A stretch of DNA of 64,000 nt from contig JAFQKF010000002.1 of assembly GCA_017397105.1 (NCBI GenBank), positions 1-64,000 of the forward strand, given 5' to 3'. Both the position numbers and the translations under genes were made by a program. Of the stretch, positions 20,751-29,962 are shown piece by piece. The DNA is from Clostridia bacterium. Its GTDB lineage: Bacteria; Bacillota; Clostridia; Oscillospirales; Acutalibacteraceae. The first letter of the stretch is position 1, and the number at the start of each line of letters is the position of its first letter. The notes beneath the pieces were generated by a model that saw only the letters and a program-made list of their open reading frames with translations, searched no databases and was not told the DNA's origin.

Positions 20751-22236
20751 ATTTATGGTAGAGCTTTTTGTTTTCGTAATCAGGCTCGCAGGTGATATCA
20801 ATACCGAGCTTGCGGAAAATCTCCTGATCAGTCTGTGACAGAATAACGGTTGAGTGAGCCTGAGCGCCTCTGAGGAGCGGCACACTGTCAAGCGCAAGAG
20901 CGGCATCGGGGTTTGCGGTTGCGCTCATTGTAAGAGCTATAAGTGTTTCGTCCGTATGAAGTCTGGGGTTGCGGTTTTTAAGAATGTCGGTTTTAAGCTT
21001 CTGAATGGGCTCAATTATTGAGGGGGAAATCATAAGAAGCTCGTCAGGCAGACCGCTGAGCTTTTTCATTGCATTGAGCAGAGCGGCGGAGGATGCTCCG
21101 AGCAAATCGGAGGTTTTGCCTGTTATTATGGTTGAATCGTTGAGCTCTATTGCAACAGCGGGCTTGCCGCCGGTTGCGGCGCTCTTTTCAAGCGCAGCTT
21201 TGATAACCCTGCGGTTGTCAACGCTGATGCCTGCTTGATTCATAAGATTTTCAATCTTGGAGGCGGCCTCCTTTGAGCCTGTACCGATTCTCAGGTCGTT
21301 GAGCGCGGCGAAATATCTGCGGATAATCTCGTCATACGATGCCTGACGCACTGCTTCTTCATCACAGATGCAGTAGCCTGCCATATTTACGCCCATGTCG
21401 GTGGGGGATTTGTAAGGGCTCTTGCCTTCTATTTTTTCGAAAATTGCGTTAAGCACGGGGAATACTTCAACGTCACGGTTGTAGTTTACGGTGGTTTCGC
21501 CGTAGGCTTCAAGGTGATAGGGGTCAATCATGTTTACGTCGTTGAGGTCTGCTGTTGCTGCTTCATAAGCGAGGTTTACGGGATGCTTGAGGGGAAGATT
21601 CCAGATGGGGAAGGTCTCAAATTTGGCATAACCCGCTTTGTTGCCCCTGAGATTCTCGTGATAAAGCTGAGAAAGGCAGGTGGACATCTTTCCGCTGCCG
21701 GGGCCGGGAGCGGTGATAACAACAAGAGGTCTGGTGGTTTCGATGAATTCGTTTTTGCCGAAGCCGTTTTCGCTTACGATATGAGAAACGTTGTAAGGAT
21801 AGCCTTCGATAGCGTAATTGAGGAATACCTTTACCCCAAGTCTTTCAAGCTTTGTGCGGAATGCGGTTGCCGACGGCTGACCCGAATACTGCGAAAGCAC
21901 AACGCTGCCAACGTAAAGCCCGTTTTCACGGAAAGCGTCGATAAGGCGCAGAACGTCCGTATCATAGGTGATGCCGAGGTCGCGGCGGATTTTGTTGCTT
22001 TCAATATCGCCTGCGTTGATGACTATTACAATTTCAACGTCGGAAGCAATACTTCTGAGCATCTGGAGTTTACTGTCCGGAGCAAAGCCGGGAAGAACCC
22101 TTGAAGCATGGTAATCGTCAAAAAGCTTGCCTCCGAATTCAAGGTAAAGCTTACCGCCGAAATCCTTGATGCGCTTGCTTATCTGCTCGGATTGCTTGCT
22201 GATATATGCATCGTTGTCGAATCCTGTTCTTTTCAC
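20749..22236 (-). CDS. DUF1846 family protein
   Basis: Cytoplasmic protein of 495 residues that matches the DUF1846 family over its full length, common in Firmicutes and of unknown function. It opens FDNDAYISKQSEQISKRI. A P-loop-like TAPGPGSGKMSTCLSQLYHENL lies at about 174-195, consistent with nucleotide binding. SDRL-type zinc motifs are absent. Start is GTG after GAGGTG. It has its own strong promoter and is monocistronic. Confidence 0.88.
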   Translation of the reverse strand: MKRTGFDNDAYISKQSEQISKRIKDFGGKLYLEFGGKLFDDYHASRVLPGFAPDSKLQMLRSIASDVEIVIVINAGDIESNKIRRDLGITYDTDVLRLIDAFRENGLYVGSVVLSQYSGQPSATAFRTKLERLGVKVFLNYAIEGYPYNVSHIVSENGFGKNEFIETTRPLVVITAPGPGSGKMSTCLSQLYHENLRGNKAGYAKFETFPIWNLPLKHPVNLAYEAATADLNDVNMIDPYHLEAYGETTVNYNRDVEVFPVLNAIFEKIEGKSPYKSPTDMGVNMAGYCICDEEAVRQASYDEIIRRYFAALNDLRIGTGSKEAASKIENLMNQAGISVDNRRVIKAALEKSAATGGKPAVAIELNDSTIITGKTSDLLGASSAALLNAMKKLSGLPDELLMISPSIIEPIQKLKTDILKNRNPRLHTDETLIALTMSATANPDAALALDSVPLLRGAQAHSTVILSQTDQEIFRKLGIDITCEPDYENKKLYHK

Positions 22237-22276
22237 CGTGCAACACCTCTTCTGAATTACTGTTTCAAACTATAAT

Positions 22277-22305
22277 ATTATATTATATATTTCGGACAAT
22301 TTCAA
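22277..22305 (-). promoter_or_regulatory. Promoter of the DUF1846 gene
   Basis: Minus strand TTGAAA (22300-22305) and perfect TATAAT (22277-22282), spacer 17. Confidence 0.7.
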
Positions 22306-22320
22306 GCGAATCCGAAAAAA

Positions 22321-22350
22321 TAAAAAGAACGGAGCGGTATTCCGCTCCGT
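22321..22350 (-). terminator. Terminator of the unknown two-gene unit
   Basis: Perfect 9-bp stem 22329-22337/22342-22350 with a TATT-type 4-base loop. On the minus strand it is followed by CTTTTTATTTTTT. Confidence 0.88.
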
Positions 22351-22358
22351 CAGGTGGA

Positions 22359-23066
22359 TTAATTATTAAGCTCTATGGAATAAGAGTGCATCTTATCGCC
22401 TTTTGAGCCGTCCATGCTTTTGATCTGTTTAAGAATAACCGTCTGCGTTGCCATTTCTGCTCCGTCACAGTAATACGTGGCGGTGACAGTTGCTTTTTCT
22501 GCCGCCTCTTTATCAAGGGGACTGTCATAGCAGCTCCAGAAAACGGTTGTTCTGGGCTTGAGGGAAGATGAGGCGTCATGATAAACTGCAGCTTCGTTTT
22601 CCCACGTGGAGATACGTCCCGCGCTGGCAGTTACAATCATTTCGTCGGGCACGGTATATCCGTTTTTGGGATTCATGCTCTGATTGTAATCAAAAAGAAT
22701 CGGGATACCGTCAAACGTAGCGGTAGCGCTGTTCCTGTCATAATAAGGAAGCTTTACGGCTTTGCCTTCAACAAGCGGCGTGGTGGCGGCTTTGTATAAG
22801 AAATCGCCGCCGTAAACGTAGCTTTTATCGTTTGCGGTGAAAACGTAGGTGTAAAAATCGGGAATCATCAGATTTGCCGTATCAAGGGCAGGGGCTTCGG
22901 CTTTTTCGGTTACCTCCTGCTGAGAAACAGTCTGTTCCTCTTTCTGCGGACCCTTATCGAAAATATCGGTTGTGAATTTAAGAGTGATGATTGTAATACA
23001 AGCGATAATACCGACTATGGCAACCGTAAGCAGAGCAATATATTTTCTTTTATTCTTGTTATCCAT
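22359..23066 (-). CDS. Membrane-anchored protein of unknown function
   Basis: No family recognised. The protein of 235 residues has a short basic start (MDNKNKRKY), one membrane helix at about residues 9-30, and then an extracellular part. A Glu/Gln/Ala-rich spacer (about 40-60) precedes a beta-rich domain with several aromatic residues and one DGIPILFDYNQSMNP segment. Two Cys in the C-terminal half (FWSCYDS and TYYCDG) could form a disulfide. It follows a 103-residue gene by 4 bases and ends at a terminator, so the two form one unit. Confidence 0.72.
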   Translation of the reverse strand: MDNKNKRKYIALLTVAIVGIIACITIITLKFTTDIFDKGPQKEEQTVSQQEVTEKAEAPALDTANLMIPDFYTYVFTANDKSYVYGGDFLYKAATTPLVEGKAVKLPYYDRNSATATFDGIPILFDYNQSMNPKNGYTVPDEMIVTASAGRISTWENEAAVYHDASSSLKPRTTVFWSCYDSPLDKEAAEKATVTATYYCDGAEMATQTVILKQIKSMDGSKGDKMHSYSIELNN

Positions 23067-23070
23067 AATG

Positions 23071-23382
23071 TTATGCTATCCTGTGTCCATCCTTAAGCTT
23101 CACTTTGCCGACGAAGGGGATTTTAAGGAATCCTGTGATGTCGTCGCCGTCGATTGAAACGCTGAGGTTGATGTCCTTGCCGGGGAGAAGGCTTGTCTGA
23201 ACAACCGCATCAATGTCGTTTCCGTCCTCTTCAACGGAGATAACGGTGATATCAGGTACGTCGAAATCGGGGATGATAACGTCAAAACCGTATTCGCCGT
23301 TATTATCAAAGATTTTTACCTGAGCCGTGCCTTTGAAGAACATAGTGTCAACCTTGCATTCCCAAGTGCCGATGCCAATCAT
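23071..23382 (-). CDS. Small beta-rich protein of unknown function
   Basis: No family recognised. 103 residues, no signal peptide or helix. The pattern of alternating hydrophobic residues (KIFDNNGEYGFDVIIPDF, VPDITVISVEEDGNDIDAVV) suggests an all-beta fold. The start is the ATG nine bases after AAAGGAG; a longer frame to 23475 runs through its promoter and is rejected. It leads the unit with the membrane-anchored gene and is divergent from the ribosomal cluster. Confidence 0.75.
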   Translation of the reverse strand: MIGIGTWECKVDTMFFKGTAQVKIFDNNGEYGFDVIIPDFDVPDITVISVEEDGNDIDAVVQTSLLPGKDINLSVSIDGDDITGFLKIPFVGKVKLKDGHRIA

Positions 23383-23415
23383 AAATAATTCTCCTTTGCA
23401 AATTAAAGTAAAATC

Positions 23416-23444
23416 ATTATAACATAACTGTTCAGCAATGGCAA
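23416..23444 (-). promoter_or_regulatory. Promoter of the unknown two-gene unit
   Basis: Minus strand TTGCCA (23439-23444) and perfect TATAAT (23416-23421), spacer 17. Its -35 is 15 bases from the -35 of the divergent plus-strand promoter. Confidence 0.75.
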
Positions 23445-23459
23445 CACCCTCGCAAAAAA

Positions 23460-23488
23460 TTGACAAACGGCGCAAAATGTTATATATT
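23460..23488 (+). promoter_or_regulatory. First promoter of the S10 operon
   Basis: Perfect TTGACA (23460-23465) and TATATT (23483-23488), spacer 17. It would give a leader of about 470 bases before rpsJ. Confidence 0.65.
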
Positions 23489-23612
23489 ATATATACATTT
23501 TATATATGCGCTTTTTCTGCGGTTGGTGCTTGCGCTTGATATGCAGCATAACCCTCAGTTTCCGCAAGGAAAAAGAACTTTGAAATTTTTTCAAAAAAAT
23601 TGCAAAAAGGTA

Positions 23613-23641
23613 TTGCAATTGACAAACATATGTGATATTAT
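23613..23641 (+). promoter_or_regulatory. Second promoter of the S10 operon
   Basis: TTGCAA (23613-23618) and TATTAT (23636-23641), spacer 17. TTGACA at 23619 overlaps, but its spacing to TATACT at 23639 is only 14. It would give a leader of about 320 bases. Confidence 0.55.
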
Positions 23642-23649
23642 ACTTAAGC

Positions 23650-23967
23650 ACGCGTACGGACCAAAGGGGGAAATATGCCCTTTTTATAAAGTAACGCGTA
23701 AATGATATGCGATGATGCGAGAGGTGGCTGCACTCGATGCAGGGAATTTTCGCGGAGTATGTCCGATTTAAAACCGGGCGAATTTGTGTCCTTTTGCTGG
23801 GTTGCCGTTCCCGGGCAGCTTTGCGCAAAGGGATACCCATGTGCAAAAATCGTTCCTCCCCGGAAAATATTGTTTTTCCGGTTTTAAAAACGGAAGGCAA
23901 GAAACACCCGGGTTAGTGTTACGAATTTTGCTAAGGAAGGCCCGCCAATCTTAAGGAGGCGTCAGTT
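23650..23967 (+). promoter_or_regulatory. Long structured leader of the S10 operon
   Basis: No credible gene lies between the promoters and rpsJ. The leader has several self-complementary parts: a 5-bp hairpin CTGCA/TGCAG near 23729-23743, a TTTGCGCAAA palindrome near 23820, and a perfect 8-bp stem 23860-23867/23874-23881 followed by four T. The 3' arm of that stem can alternatively pair with CGGAA at 23891-23895, a terminator/antiterminator-like choice. This would fit autogenous control by a ribosomal protein, but the ligand is not known. A clear GGAGG precedes rpsJ. Confidence 0.5.
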
Positions 23968-24279
23968 ATGGCAGTAAAGGGAAAGATCAGAATCAGACTC
24001 AAGGGCTACGATCACAGCCTCGTTGATAAGGCTGCAGAAACTATCGTAGAAACCGCAAAGAGAACAAACGCTCAGGTATCGGGACCGGTTCCGCTGCCCA
24101 CCGAGAAAGAGATCGTTACAGTTCTTCGCGCAGTCCACAAGTATAAGGACTCCCGTGAGCAGTTCGAACAGCGCACACACAAAAGGCTTATCGACATTAT
24201 CAGACCTTCAGCAAAGACAGTTGAAGCTCTGACAGGTCTTGAGCTTCCCGCAGGCGTAGAAATCGAAATCAAGCTTTGA
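23968..24279 (+). CDS. rpsJ: 30S ribosomal protein S10
   Basis: 103 residues, full length. [15 protein letters not shown] and the ribosome-embedded loop VSGPVPLPT are diagnostic; the C-terminal [19 protein letters not shown] completes it. Also the NusE partner in transcription antitermination. Strong AAGGAGG site. First gene of the S10 operon. Confidence 0.98.
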   Translation: MAVKGKIRIRLKGYDHSLVDKAAETIVETAKRTNAQVSGPVPLPTEKEIVTVLRAVHKYKDSREQFEQRTHKRLIDIIRPSAKTVEALTGLELPAGVEIEIKL

Positions 24280-24344
24280 TTTCACGTTTAGCAGGTCATG
24301 TTGACAGTAAGGTCAACCAATAACCTAAAGGAGGAAAGCATAAA

Positions 24345-24980
24345 ATGCAAAAAGCAATCATCGGCAAGAAAATCGGTATGACCCAGATTTTTGACGCAAA
24401 CGGAAACGTAGTTCCCGTAACAGTAATCGAAGCAGGTCCCTGCAACGTAGTCATGAAGAAGACAATCGAGAATGACGGTTACGAAGCAGTGCAGCTTGGT
24501 TTCGGTGATGTAAAGGTTCAGCGTGTCAACAAGCCCATGAAGGGTCACTTCAAGAAGGCTGACACAGCTCCCAAGAAGACTCTTAAAGAGTTTAAGCTTG
24601 ACGATATGTCAAGCCTCAATCTCGGCGACACCATCAAGGCTGACATTTTCGCAGCAGGCGAAAAGGTTGACGTAGTCGGCACCAGCAAAGGTAAGGGCAC
24701 AGCGGGCTCTATCAAGAGATGGGGATTTGCCAGACTTAAGGAATCTCACGGTACAGGTCCTGTTGCAAGACATGCAGGTTCCCTCGGCGCCTGCTCCGAT
24801 CCCTCCAGAGTTTACAAGGGAAAGAAGCTTGCAGGTCACCTCGGTCACGAGAGAGTTACCATTCAGAATCTTGACGTAGTCAAGGTAGACGCGGAAAACA
24901 ACCTCCTTGCTATCAAGGGTGCCGTTCCCGGCCCCAAGGGCGGAATCGTTCTTATCCGTGATTCAGTTAAAAAAGCGTAA
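24345..24980 (+). CDS. rplC: 50S ribosomal protein L3
   Basis: 211 residues. IGKKIGMTQIFDANG at the N-terminus and the long loop KGKGTAGSIKRWGF near residue 108, which reaches the peptidyl transferase centre, are diagnostic. A small perfect 6-bp hairpin (24300-24305/24312-24317) lies in the gap after rpsJ. AAGGAGG site. Confidence 0.98.
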   Translation: MQKAIIGKKIGMTQIFDANGNVVPVTVIEAGPCNVVMKKTIENDGYEAVQLGFGDVKVQRVNKPMKGHFKKADTAPKKTLKEFKLDDMSSLNLGDTIKADIFAAGEKVDVVGTSKGKGTAGSIKRWGFARLKESHGTGPVARHAGSLGACSDPSRVYKGKKLAGHLGHERVTIQNLDVVKVDAENNLLAIKGAVPGPKGGIVLIRDSVKKA

Positions 24981-24997
24981 GAGAGGAGTAGAGAATA

Positions 24998-25621
24998 ATG
25001 CCTAACGTATCAGTATTCGACATGACAGGTAAAGAGCTCGAGAAGATTGAGCTTGCAGAAAGCATTTTCGGAATCGAACCCAGCATTTCCGCTATGCATC
25101 TTTGCGTAGTTAGCTATCTGGCAAACCAGCGTCAGGGCACACAGTCTACCCTTACACGCTCGGAAGTCAGCGGCGGCGGCAAGAAGCCCTGGCGTCAGAA
25201 GGGCACAGGCCGCGCAAGACAGGGCTCAACCAGAGCTCCCCAGTGGTATCACGGCGGTATTGCTCACGGTCCCAAGCCCCGTGATTATCAGAAGTCCATC
25301 AACAAGAAGGTCAGAAGACTTGCTATGAAGTCTGCTTTCTCAGCTAAGGTAGCAGACAATGAGCTCATCGTTCTTGATTCCCTTAAGCTTGACGCTATCA
25401 AGACTAAGGAAATCGTTAAGGTTATCGGTGCTCTCAACGCAGGCAAGAAGGTTCTCTTCGTTCTTCCTGAGAAGAATGACGTAATCTACAGAAGCGCTCG
25501 CAACATCGCTGGCGTTAAGACAACTCTTGTTCAGACTCTTAATGTTTATGATATCCTCAACTGCGACACAGTCGTAGTCCTCAAGGATGCCATCAGCAAG
25601 ATTGAGGAGGTTTACGCATGA
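24998..25621 (+). CDS. rplD: 50S ribosomal protein L4
   Basis: 207 residues. The exit-tunnel extension is visible as [19 protein letters not shown] (about 65-83), the loop where macrolide resistance changes map. L4 is the known autoregulator of the S10 operon in gamma-proteobacteria; whether it acts on the leader here is unknown. The stop overlaps the rplW start (ATGA). Confidence 0.98.
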   Translation: MPNVSVFDMTGKELEKIELAESIFGIEPSISAMHLCVVSYLANQRQGTQSTLTRSEVSGGGKKPWRQKGTGRARQGSTRAPQWYHGGIAHGPKPRDYQKSINKKVRRLAMKSAFSAKVADNELIVLDSLKLDAIKTKEIVKVIGALNAGKKVLFVLPEKNDVIYRSARNIAGVKTTLVQTLNVYDILNCDTVVVLKDAISKIEEVYA

Positions 25622-25914
25622 GTAAATTAGCACAGGACATCGTTCTTCGCCCCATCATCACTGAGGCGAGCATGGACGGCATCGCAGACAAGAAGTACAC
25701 CTTCGAAGTTGCTAAGGATGCAAACAAGATCGAAATCGCAAACGCTGTTGAAACACTTTTCGGCGTTAAGGTTAAGAAGGTCAACACAATCAACTGCAAG
25801 GGCAAGTTCCGCAGATACGGCCTTCATCAGGGCTACACCGCTTCCTGGAAGAAAGCAATCGTAACCCTCACCGAGGATTCAAAGACCATCGAGTTCTTTG
25901 ACGGCCTCCTTTAA
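25618..25914 (+). CDS. rplW: 50S ribosomal protein L23
   Basis: 98 residues, at the tunnel exit where signal recognition particle and trigger factor dock. [12 protein letters not shown] and [22 protein letters not shown] are typical. Translationally coupled to rplD by a 4-base overlap. Confidence 0.97.
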   Translation: MSKLAQDIVLRPIITEASMDGIADKKYTFEVAKDANKIEIANAVETLFGVKVKKVNTINCKGKFRRYGLHQGYTASWKKAIVTLTEDSKTIEFFDGLL

Positions 25915-25932
25915 TATTAAACAATGATTCCG

Positions 25933-25971
25933 GCGGCAAGGTATGGAGAATGACATACTCCGCAAAGCCGC
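25933..25971 (+). other. Two-helix hairpin before rplB
   Basis: 25933-25937 pairs with 25967-25971 (GCGGC/GCCGC), and 25941-25945 with 25954-25958 (GTATG/CATAC). The hairpin ends 20 bases before the rplB start. No T run follows, so it is not a terminator. Confidence 0.45.
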
Positions 25972-25990
25972 TATTAGGAGAGTGAAACAA

Positions 25991-26824
25991 ATGTCAATCA
26001 GATTTTATAATCCGACCGGTAACGCAAGAAGAAACATGTCGGTAACTGATTATTCCGTACTCTCAAAGGTTGCTCCCGAAAAGAGCCTTCTTACTTCTCT
26101 TAAGAAGAACTCCGGCCGCAACAGCTACGGAAGAATCACCGTTCGTCATCGCGGCGGCGGAATGCGCAGAAAGTACCGTATAATCGACTTCAAGCGCGCT
26201 AAGTTCGATGTTCCCGCAGAAGTTAAGACCATCGAATACGATCCCAACCGTTCAGCATTCATCGCTCTTATCGAGTACGCTGACGGCGAGAAGAGCTACA
26301 TCCTTTATCCCGACGGACTTAAGGTTGGCGATACAGTAATCGCCAGCGCCTCAGCTGATATCAAGCCCGGCAACGCACTTCCTCTTACCAACATCCCCGT
26401 TGGTACGGTTGTTCACAACGTTGAGCTTTATCCCGGCAGAGGCGGTCAGCTTGCAAGAGCTGCAGGTAACAGCGCACAGCTCATGGCTAAGGAAGGCGTT
26501 TACGCACTCCTTCGTCTGCCCTCAGGCGAGCTTCGTAACGTTCCCGTAGGCTGCATGGCTACAGTTGGTGTTGTAGGCAACCTCGATCATGAAAACGTTA
26601 AGATCGGTAAGGCCGGCCGTAAGCGCAACATGGGCTGGAGACCCACAGTTCGCGGTTCAGTAATGAACCCCTGCGATCACCCCCACGGCGGTGGTGAAGG
26701 CAGATCACCCATCGGTAGACCCGGTCCTGTTACACCTTGGGGCAAGCCTGCTCTCGGTTACAAGACCAGAAAGACCAAGAAGGCATCCGACAAGCTTATT
26801 GTTAAACGCCGTAACGACAAGTAA
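25991..26824 (+). CDS. rplB: 50S ribosomal protein L2
   Basis: 277 residues, needed for subunit joining and peptidyl transfer. Starts [15 protein letters not shown] after AGGAG; the longer frame from 25943 passes through the hairpin and is rejected. The C-terminal [17 protein letters not shown] holds the conserved His of the catalytic region. Confidence 0.98.
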   Translation: MSIRFYNPTGNARRNMSVTDYSVLSKVAPEKSLLTSLKKNSGRNSYGRITVRHRGGGMRRKYRIIDFKRAKFDVPAEVKTIEYDPNRSAFIALIEYADGEKSYILYPDGLKVGDTVIASASADIKPGNALPLTNIPVGTVVHNVELYPGRGGQLARAAGNSAQLMAKEGVYALLRLPSGELRNVPVGCMATVGVVGNLDHENVKIGKAGRKRNMGWRPTVRGSVMNPCDHPHGGGEGRSPIGRPGPVTPWGKPALGYKTRKTKKASDKLIVKRRNDK

Positions 26825-26844
26825 TCGAGAAAGGAGCGAAGATA

Positions 26845-27123
26845 ATGGGCAGAAGCATTAAAAAAGGACCCTTTGTGCAGCCTAAGCTGCTCGAAAGAGT
26901 TGAAGCAATGAACAAAACCGGCGAGAAGAAAGTTCTCAAGACTTGGAGCCGTGCCTCCACAATCTTCCCTGCTTTTGTCGGTCACACATTTGCAGTTCAT
27001 GACGGACGTAAGCACGTTCCCGTCTATGTTACAGAGGATATGGTAGGTCACAAACTCGGTGAGTTTGCACCCACAAGAACCTTCAGAGGCCACGCCGGCT
27101 CGAAGACATCCAATTCTAAATAA
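26845..27123 (+). CDS. rpsS: 30S ribosomal protein S19
   Basis: 92 residues. [17 protein letters not shown] and the C-terminal [15 protein letters not shown] are diagnostic. Binds the 30S head with S13. Site GAAAGGAG upstream. Confidence 0.98.
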   Translation: MGRSIKKGPFVQPKLLERVEAMNKTGEKKVLKTWSRASTIFPAFVGHTFAVHDGRKHVPVYVTEDMVGHKLGEFAPTRTFRGHAGSKTSNSK

Positions 27124-27146
27124 TCGGCGAAAGGAGTGTATTAACA

Positions 27147-27509
27147 ATGTCAGAAGCAGTTAAGAACGAAGTTGCAGTTGCAACCGCTAAGGCAACTTAC
27201 GTACGCATTGCTCCCCGCAAAGTGCAGATTGTTCTGGATATCATCCGCAATCAGCCCGCAGACAAGGCTTTGGCAATTCTCAAGTACACGCCCAAGGCCG
27301 CGTGCGAACCCTTAATTAAACTTTTGAAATCCGCTATGGCAAACGCTGAGAACAACTTCAACATGGAACCCTCACGTCTCTACGTTGCAGAGTGCTCCGT
27401 AAGCCAGGGACCCACCCTCAAGCGCATCAGACCCAGAGCTCAGGGCAGGGCAGCTCGTATAAACAAGAAGACATCCCACATCACCCTTGTGCTCAAGGAA
27501 GCAGAATAA
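27147..27509 (+). CDS. rplV: 50S ribosomal protein L22
   Basis: 120 residues, slightly long because of an N-terminal extension of about 12 ([12 protein letters not shown]). [17 protein letters not shown] and the hairpin end [17 protein letters not shown] lining the exit tunnel are clear. Confidence 0.97.
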   Translation: MSEAVKNEVAVATAKATYVRIAPRKVQIVLDIIRNQPADKALAILKYTPKAACEPLIKLLKSAMANAENNFNMEPSRLYVAECSVSQGPTLKRIRPRAQGRAARINKKTSHITLVLKEAE

Positions 27510-27528
27510 GAGAGGAGGAGGTTAAACA

Positions 27529-28296
27529 ATGGGACAGAAAATTAATCCTACCGGTTTAAGAATCGGTGTTGTTAAGAACTGGGAATCACGTTGGTATGCA
27601 AATCCCAACAAGTTCGGTGATATCCTCGTTGAGGACTACAACCTCCGTGAGTATCTTCTCCAGCTTCTTAACCGCGCTGGCGTACCTAAGGTTGAGATCG
27701 AACGCGACGCAAAGCGTGTTTACATCACAATCCACTGCGCTAAGCCCGGCATGATCATCGGCAGAAACGGTGAAGAGATCGAAAAGCTTAAGAAAGTTTG
27801 CACCGACAAGCTCGGCGGCAAGGAAGTTTCAATCAACATCGTTGAAATTAAGTCTCCCGATCTCAACGCACAGCTCGTAGCTGAGAACATTGCTTCCCAG
27901 CTTGAAAGAAGAATTTCTTACCGTCGCGCTGTTAAGCAGGCTCTCGGCCGCACAATGCAGCTCGGCGCAAAGGGCATCAAGATTCAGCTTTCCGGTCGTA
28001 TCGGCGGTGCTGAAATCGCTCGTACAGAAACCAGCCACGAAGGCACAGTTCCGCTTCAGACTATCAGAGCTGACATCGACTATGGCTTCGCAGAGGCAAA
28101 AACAACTTACGGCCGCATCGGCGTTAAGGTTTGGCTTTACAGAGGCGAAGTTCTCCACGAAAGCAGAAACACTGAGCGCAGAAACAACCGTGACGGACGC
28201 AGATTCAACCGTGATCGCAACAACGGCAATCGCGACAACCGCAACGGCAACCGCGGTAACAACAACAGACCTCGCAGGGAAGGGGGAGACCGCTAA
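27529..28296 (+). CDS. rpsC: 30S ribosomal protein S3
   Basis: 255 residues, longer than the usual 210-220. The KH domain has [13 protein letters not shown] near residue 77; [12 protein letters not shown] is the C-terminal domain mark. From about residue 214 there is a disordered tail of Asn, Arg, Gly and Asp (for example [15 protein letters not shown]). Part of the mRNA entry helicase. Stop and rplP start overlap (TAATG). Confidence 0.97.
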   Translation: MGQKINPTGLRIGVVKNWESRWYANPNKFGDILVEDYNLREYLLQLLNRAGVPKVEIERDAKRVYITIHCAKPGMIIGRNGEEIEKLKKVCTDKLGGKEVSINIVEIKSPDLNAQLVAENIASQLERRISYRRAVKQALGRTMQLGAKGIKIQLSGRIGGAEIARTETSHEGTVPLQTIRADIDYGFAEAKTTYGRIGVKVWLYRGEVLHESRNTERRNNRDGRRFNRDRNNGNRDNRNGNRGNNNRPRREGGDR

Positions 28297-28721
28297 TGCT
28301 TATACCTAAGAGAGTTAAGTACCGCAGAGTTCAGAGAGGCAGACTTAAGGGTAAGGCCCATAAGGGCAATACCGTCACTTACGGTGATTACGGTCTCGTG
28401 GCTACTGAGCCTGCATGGATTACTTCAAACCAGATCGAAGCAGCCCGTGTTGCTATGACAAGATATATCAAGCGTGGCGGCCAGGTTTGGATTAAGATTT
28501 TCCCTGATAAGCCCATCACCGAGAAGCCCGCTGAAACCCGAATGGGTTCCGGTAAAGGTTCTCCCGAGTATTGGGTAGCAGTAGTAAAGCCCGGCAGAGT
28601 TATGTTTGAAATCGCCGGTGTTGATGAGAGCCTTGCTCAGGAAGCTATGCGCCTTGCTGCAAACAAGCTTCCCATCAAGTGCAAATTTGTAAGAAAAGAA
28701 GAAACGGGTGGTGAGCAATAA
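28296..28721 (+). CDS. rplP: 50S ribosomal protein L16
   Basis: 141 residues. [16 protein letters not shown] and [20 protein letters not shown] are diagnostic; sits at the tRNA A-site on the large subunit. Overlaps both neighbours by one base (TAATG). Confidence 0.98.
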   Translation: MLIPKRVKYRRVQRGRLKGKAHKGNTVTYGDYGLVATEPAWITSNQIEAARVAMTRYIKRGGQVWIKIFPDKPITEKPAETRMGSGKGSPEYWVAVVKPGRVMFEIAGVDESLAQEAMRLAANKLPIKCKFVRKEETGGEQ

Positions 28722-28924
28722 TGAAAGCCAGTGAAATCAGAAAACTTTCCGCTTCTGAGTTGGATGCTAAGCTGCTTGAGTTGAAGGATGAACTGTTCAA
28801 ACTGCGCTTCCAGCAGACCGTAAACCAGCTCGATAACCCGATGCGAATCAGCGCCGTTAAGAAGGATATCGCTCGTATTAAGACAATACAGAGAGATATC
28901 GAACTTCACGGTTCTAAGTCGTAA
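28721..28924 (+). CDS. rpmC: 50S ribosomal protein L29
   Basis: 67 residues, two antiparallel helices. [29 protein letters not shown] opens it in family style (shown here only as a label; residues 2-20 are the hallmark). Lies at the tunnel exit with L23. Confidence 0.96.
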   Translation: MKASEIRKLSASELDAKLLELKDELFKLRFQQTVNQLDNPMRISAVKKDIARIKTIQRDIELHGSKS

Positions 28925-28944
28925 GGAAAGGGAGGTTCAATACA

Positions 28945-29202
28945 ATGAGTGAAAGAAACCTCAGAAAGACCAGAGTAGGTCTTGTAACCAGCGATAAGAT
29001 GGATAAGACCGTAGTTGTTTCCGTTAAGGATAAGGTCAGACATCCTCTTTATAAGAAGATCGTTAACCGTACCTACAAGCTCAAGGCACACGATGAAAAC
29101 AACGAATGTGGCATCGGTGACCGCGTACTTGTTATGGAAACCCGTCCTCTCTCAAAGGATAAGAGATGGCGCGTAGTCGAAATTATTGAGAAAGCCAAAT
29201 AA
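28945..29202 (+). CDS. rpsQ: 30S ribosomal protein S17
   Basis: 85 residues, OB fold. [19 protein letters not shown] and the end [16 protein letters not shown] are diagnostic. AGGGAGG site upstream. Confidence 0.97.
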   Translation: MSERNLRKTRVGLVTSDKMDKTVVVSVKDKVRHPLYKKIVNRTYKLKAHDENNECGIGDRVLVMETRPLSKDKRWRVVEIIEKAK

Positions 29203-29229
29203 TTTGGTAAACGTAAGGAGGAAAACACT

Positions 29230-29598
29230 GTGATACAGCAACAGAGTTACCTCAAGGTTGCCGATAACACCGGTGCAAAGGAGATCATGTGTATCCGAGT
29301 ACTCGGCGGTACCGGCAGGAGGTATGCCAATATTGGCGACGTCATTGTTGCTTCGGTTAAGAAAGCAACTCCCGGCGGCGTTGTTAAAAAAGGCGAAGTT
29401 GTTAAAGCGGTAGTAGTTCGCACCGCAAGCGGCCTTCGCCGTGAGGACGGCACTTACATTCGTTTCGACGAGAACGCAGCCGTCATCATTAAGGAAGACA
29501 AGAACCCCAAGGGTACTCGTATCTTTGGTCCCGTAGCTAGAGAGCTCCGTGAGAAGGATTATCTTAAGATCCTCTCCCTCGCTCCCGAAGTGCTTTGA
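29230..29598 (+). CDS. rplN: 50S ribosomal protein L14
   Basis: 122 residues, full length. Start is GTG, preceded by [24 protein letters not shown] and the C-terminal [23 protein letters not shown] are diagnostic. Contacts 16S helix 14 in an intersubunit bridge. Confidence 0.98.
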   Translation: MIQQQSYLKVADNTGAKEIMCIRVLGGTGRRYANIGDVIVASVKKATPGGVVKKGEVVKAVVVRTASGLRREDGTYIRFDENAAVIIKEDKNPKGTRIFGPVARELREKDYLKILSLAPEVL

Positions 29599-29611
29599 TT
29601 CAGGAGGTACG

Positions 29612-29941
29612 ATGATGAATAATAAGGTTCATGTTAAGACCGGCGATACCGTTATGGTTATCAACGGCAAATACCGTGGCGCAAAGGGCAAGGTTATGCA
29701 GGTCAGCCCCTCAGAGGGTAAGGTCATCGTTGAAGGCGTTAACATCGTTTCCAAGCATGTTAAGCCTCGCAAGATGGGCGAAGCTGGCGGCATCATAAAG
29801 GCTGAAAGCGCACTTTATGCTGACAAGGTTCAGCTCGTCTGCCCCAAGTGCGGCAGACCCACCAGAGTTGGTCACAAGATCGACTCCAAGGGCAACAAGG
29901 TTCGCGTCTGCAAGAAGAGCGATTGCCTTGCTGAGTTTTAA
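29612..29941 (+). CDS. rplX: 50S ribosomal protein L24
   Basis: 109 residues, KOW fold; starts large-subunit assembly. Two ATG codons in a row: 29612 (4 bases after AGGAGG) or 29615 (7 bases, better spacing). A zinc-ribbon-like pattern reads CPKC near residue 80 and Cys-x4-Cys (CKKSDC) near the end, where relatives usually have Cys-x2-Cys. Confidence 0.96.
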   Translation: MMNNKVHVKTGDTVMVINGKYRGAKGKVMQVSPSEGKVIVEGVNIVSKHVKPRKMGEAGGIIKAESALYADKVQLVCPKCGRPTRVGHKIDSKGNKVRVCKKSDCLAEF

Positions 29942-29962
29942 TGAAGGGAGGAACATGACACA

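Noticed and set aside
23702..23887. A 61-codon frame in the S10 leader
   Set aside because: No ribosome binding site, odd composition with many Cys and Arg, and it crosses the stem-loops of the leader.
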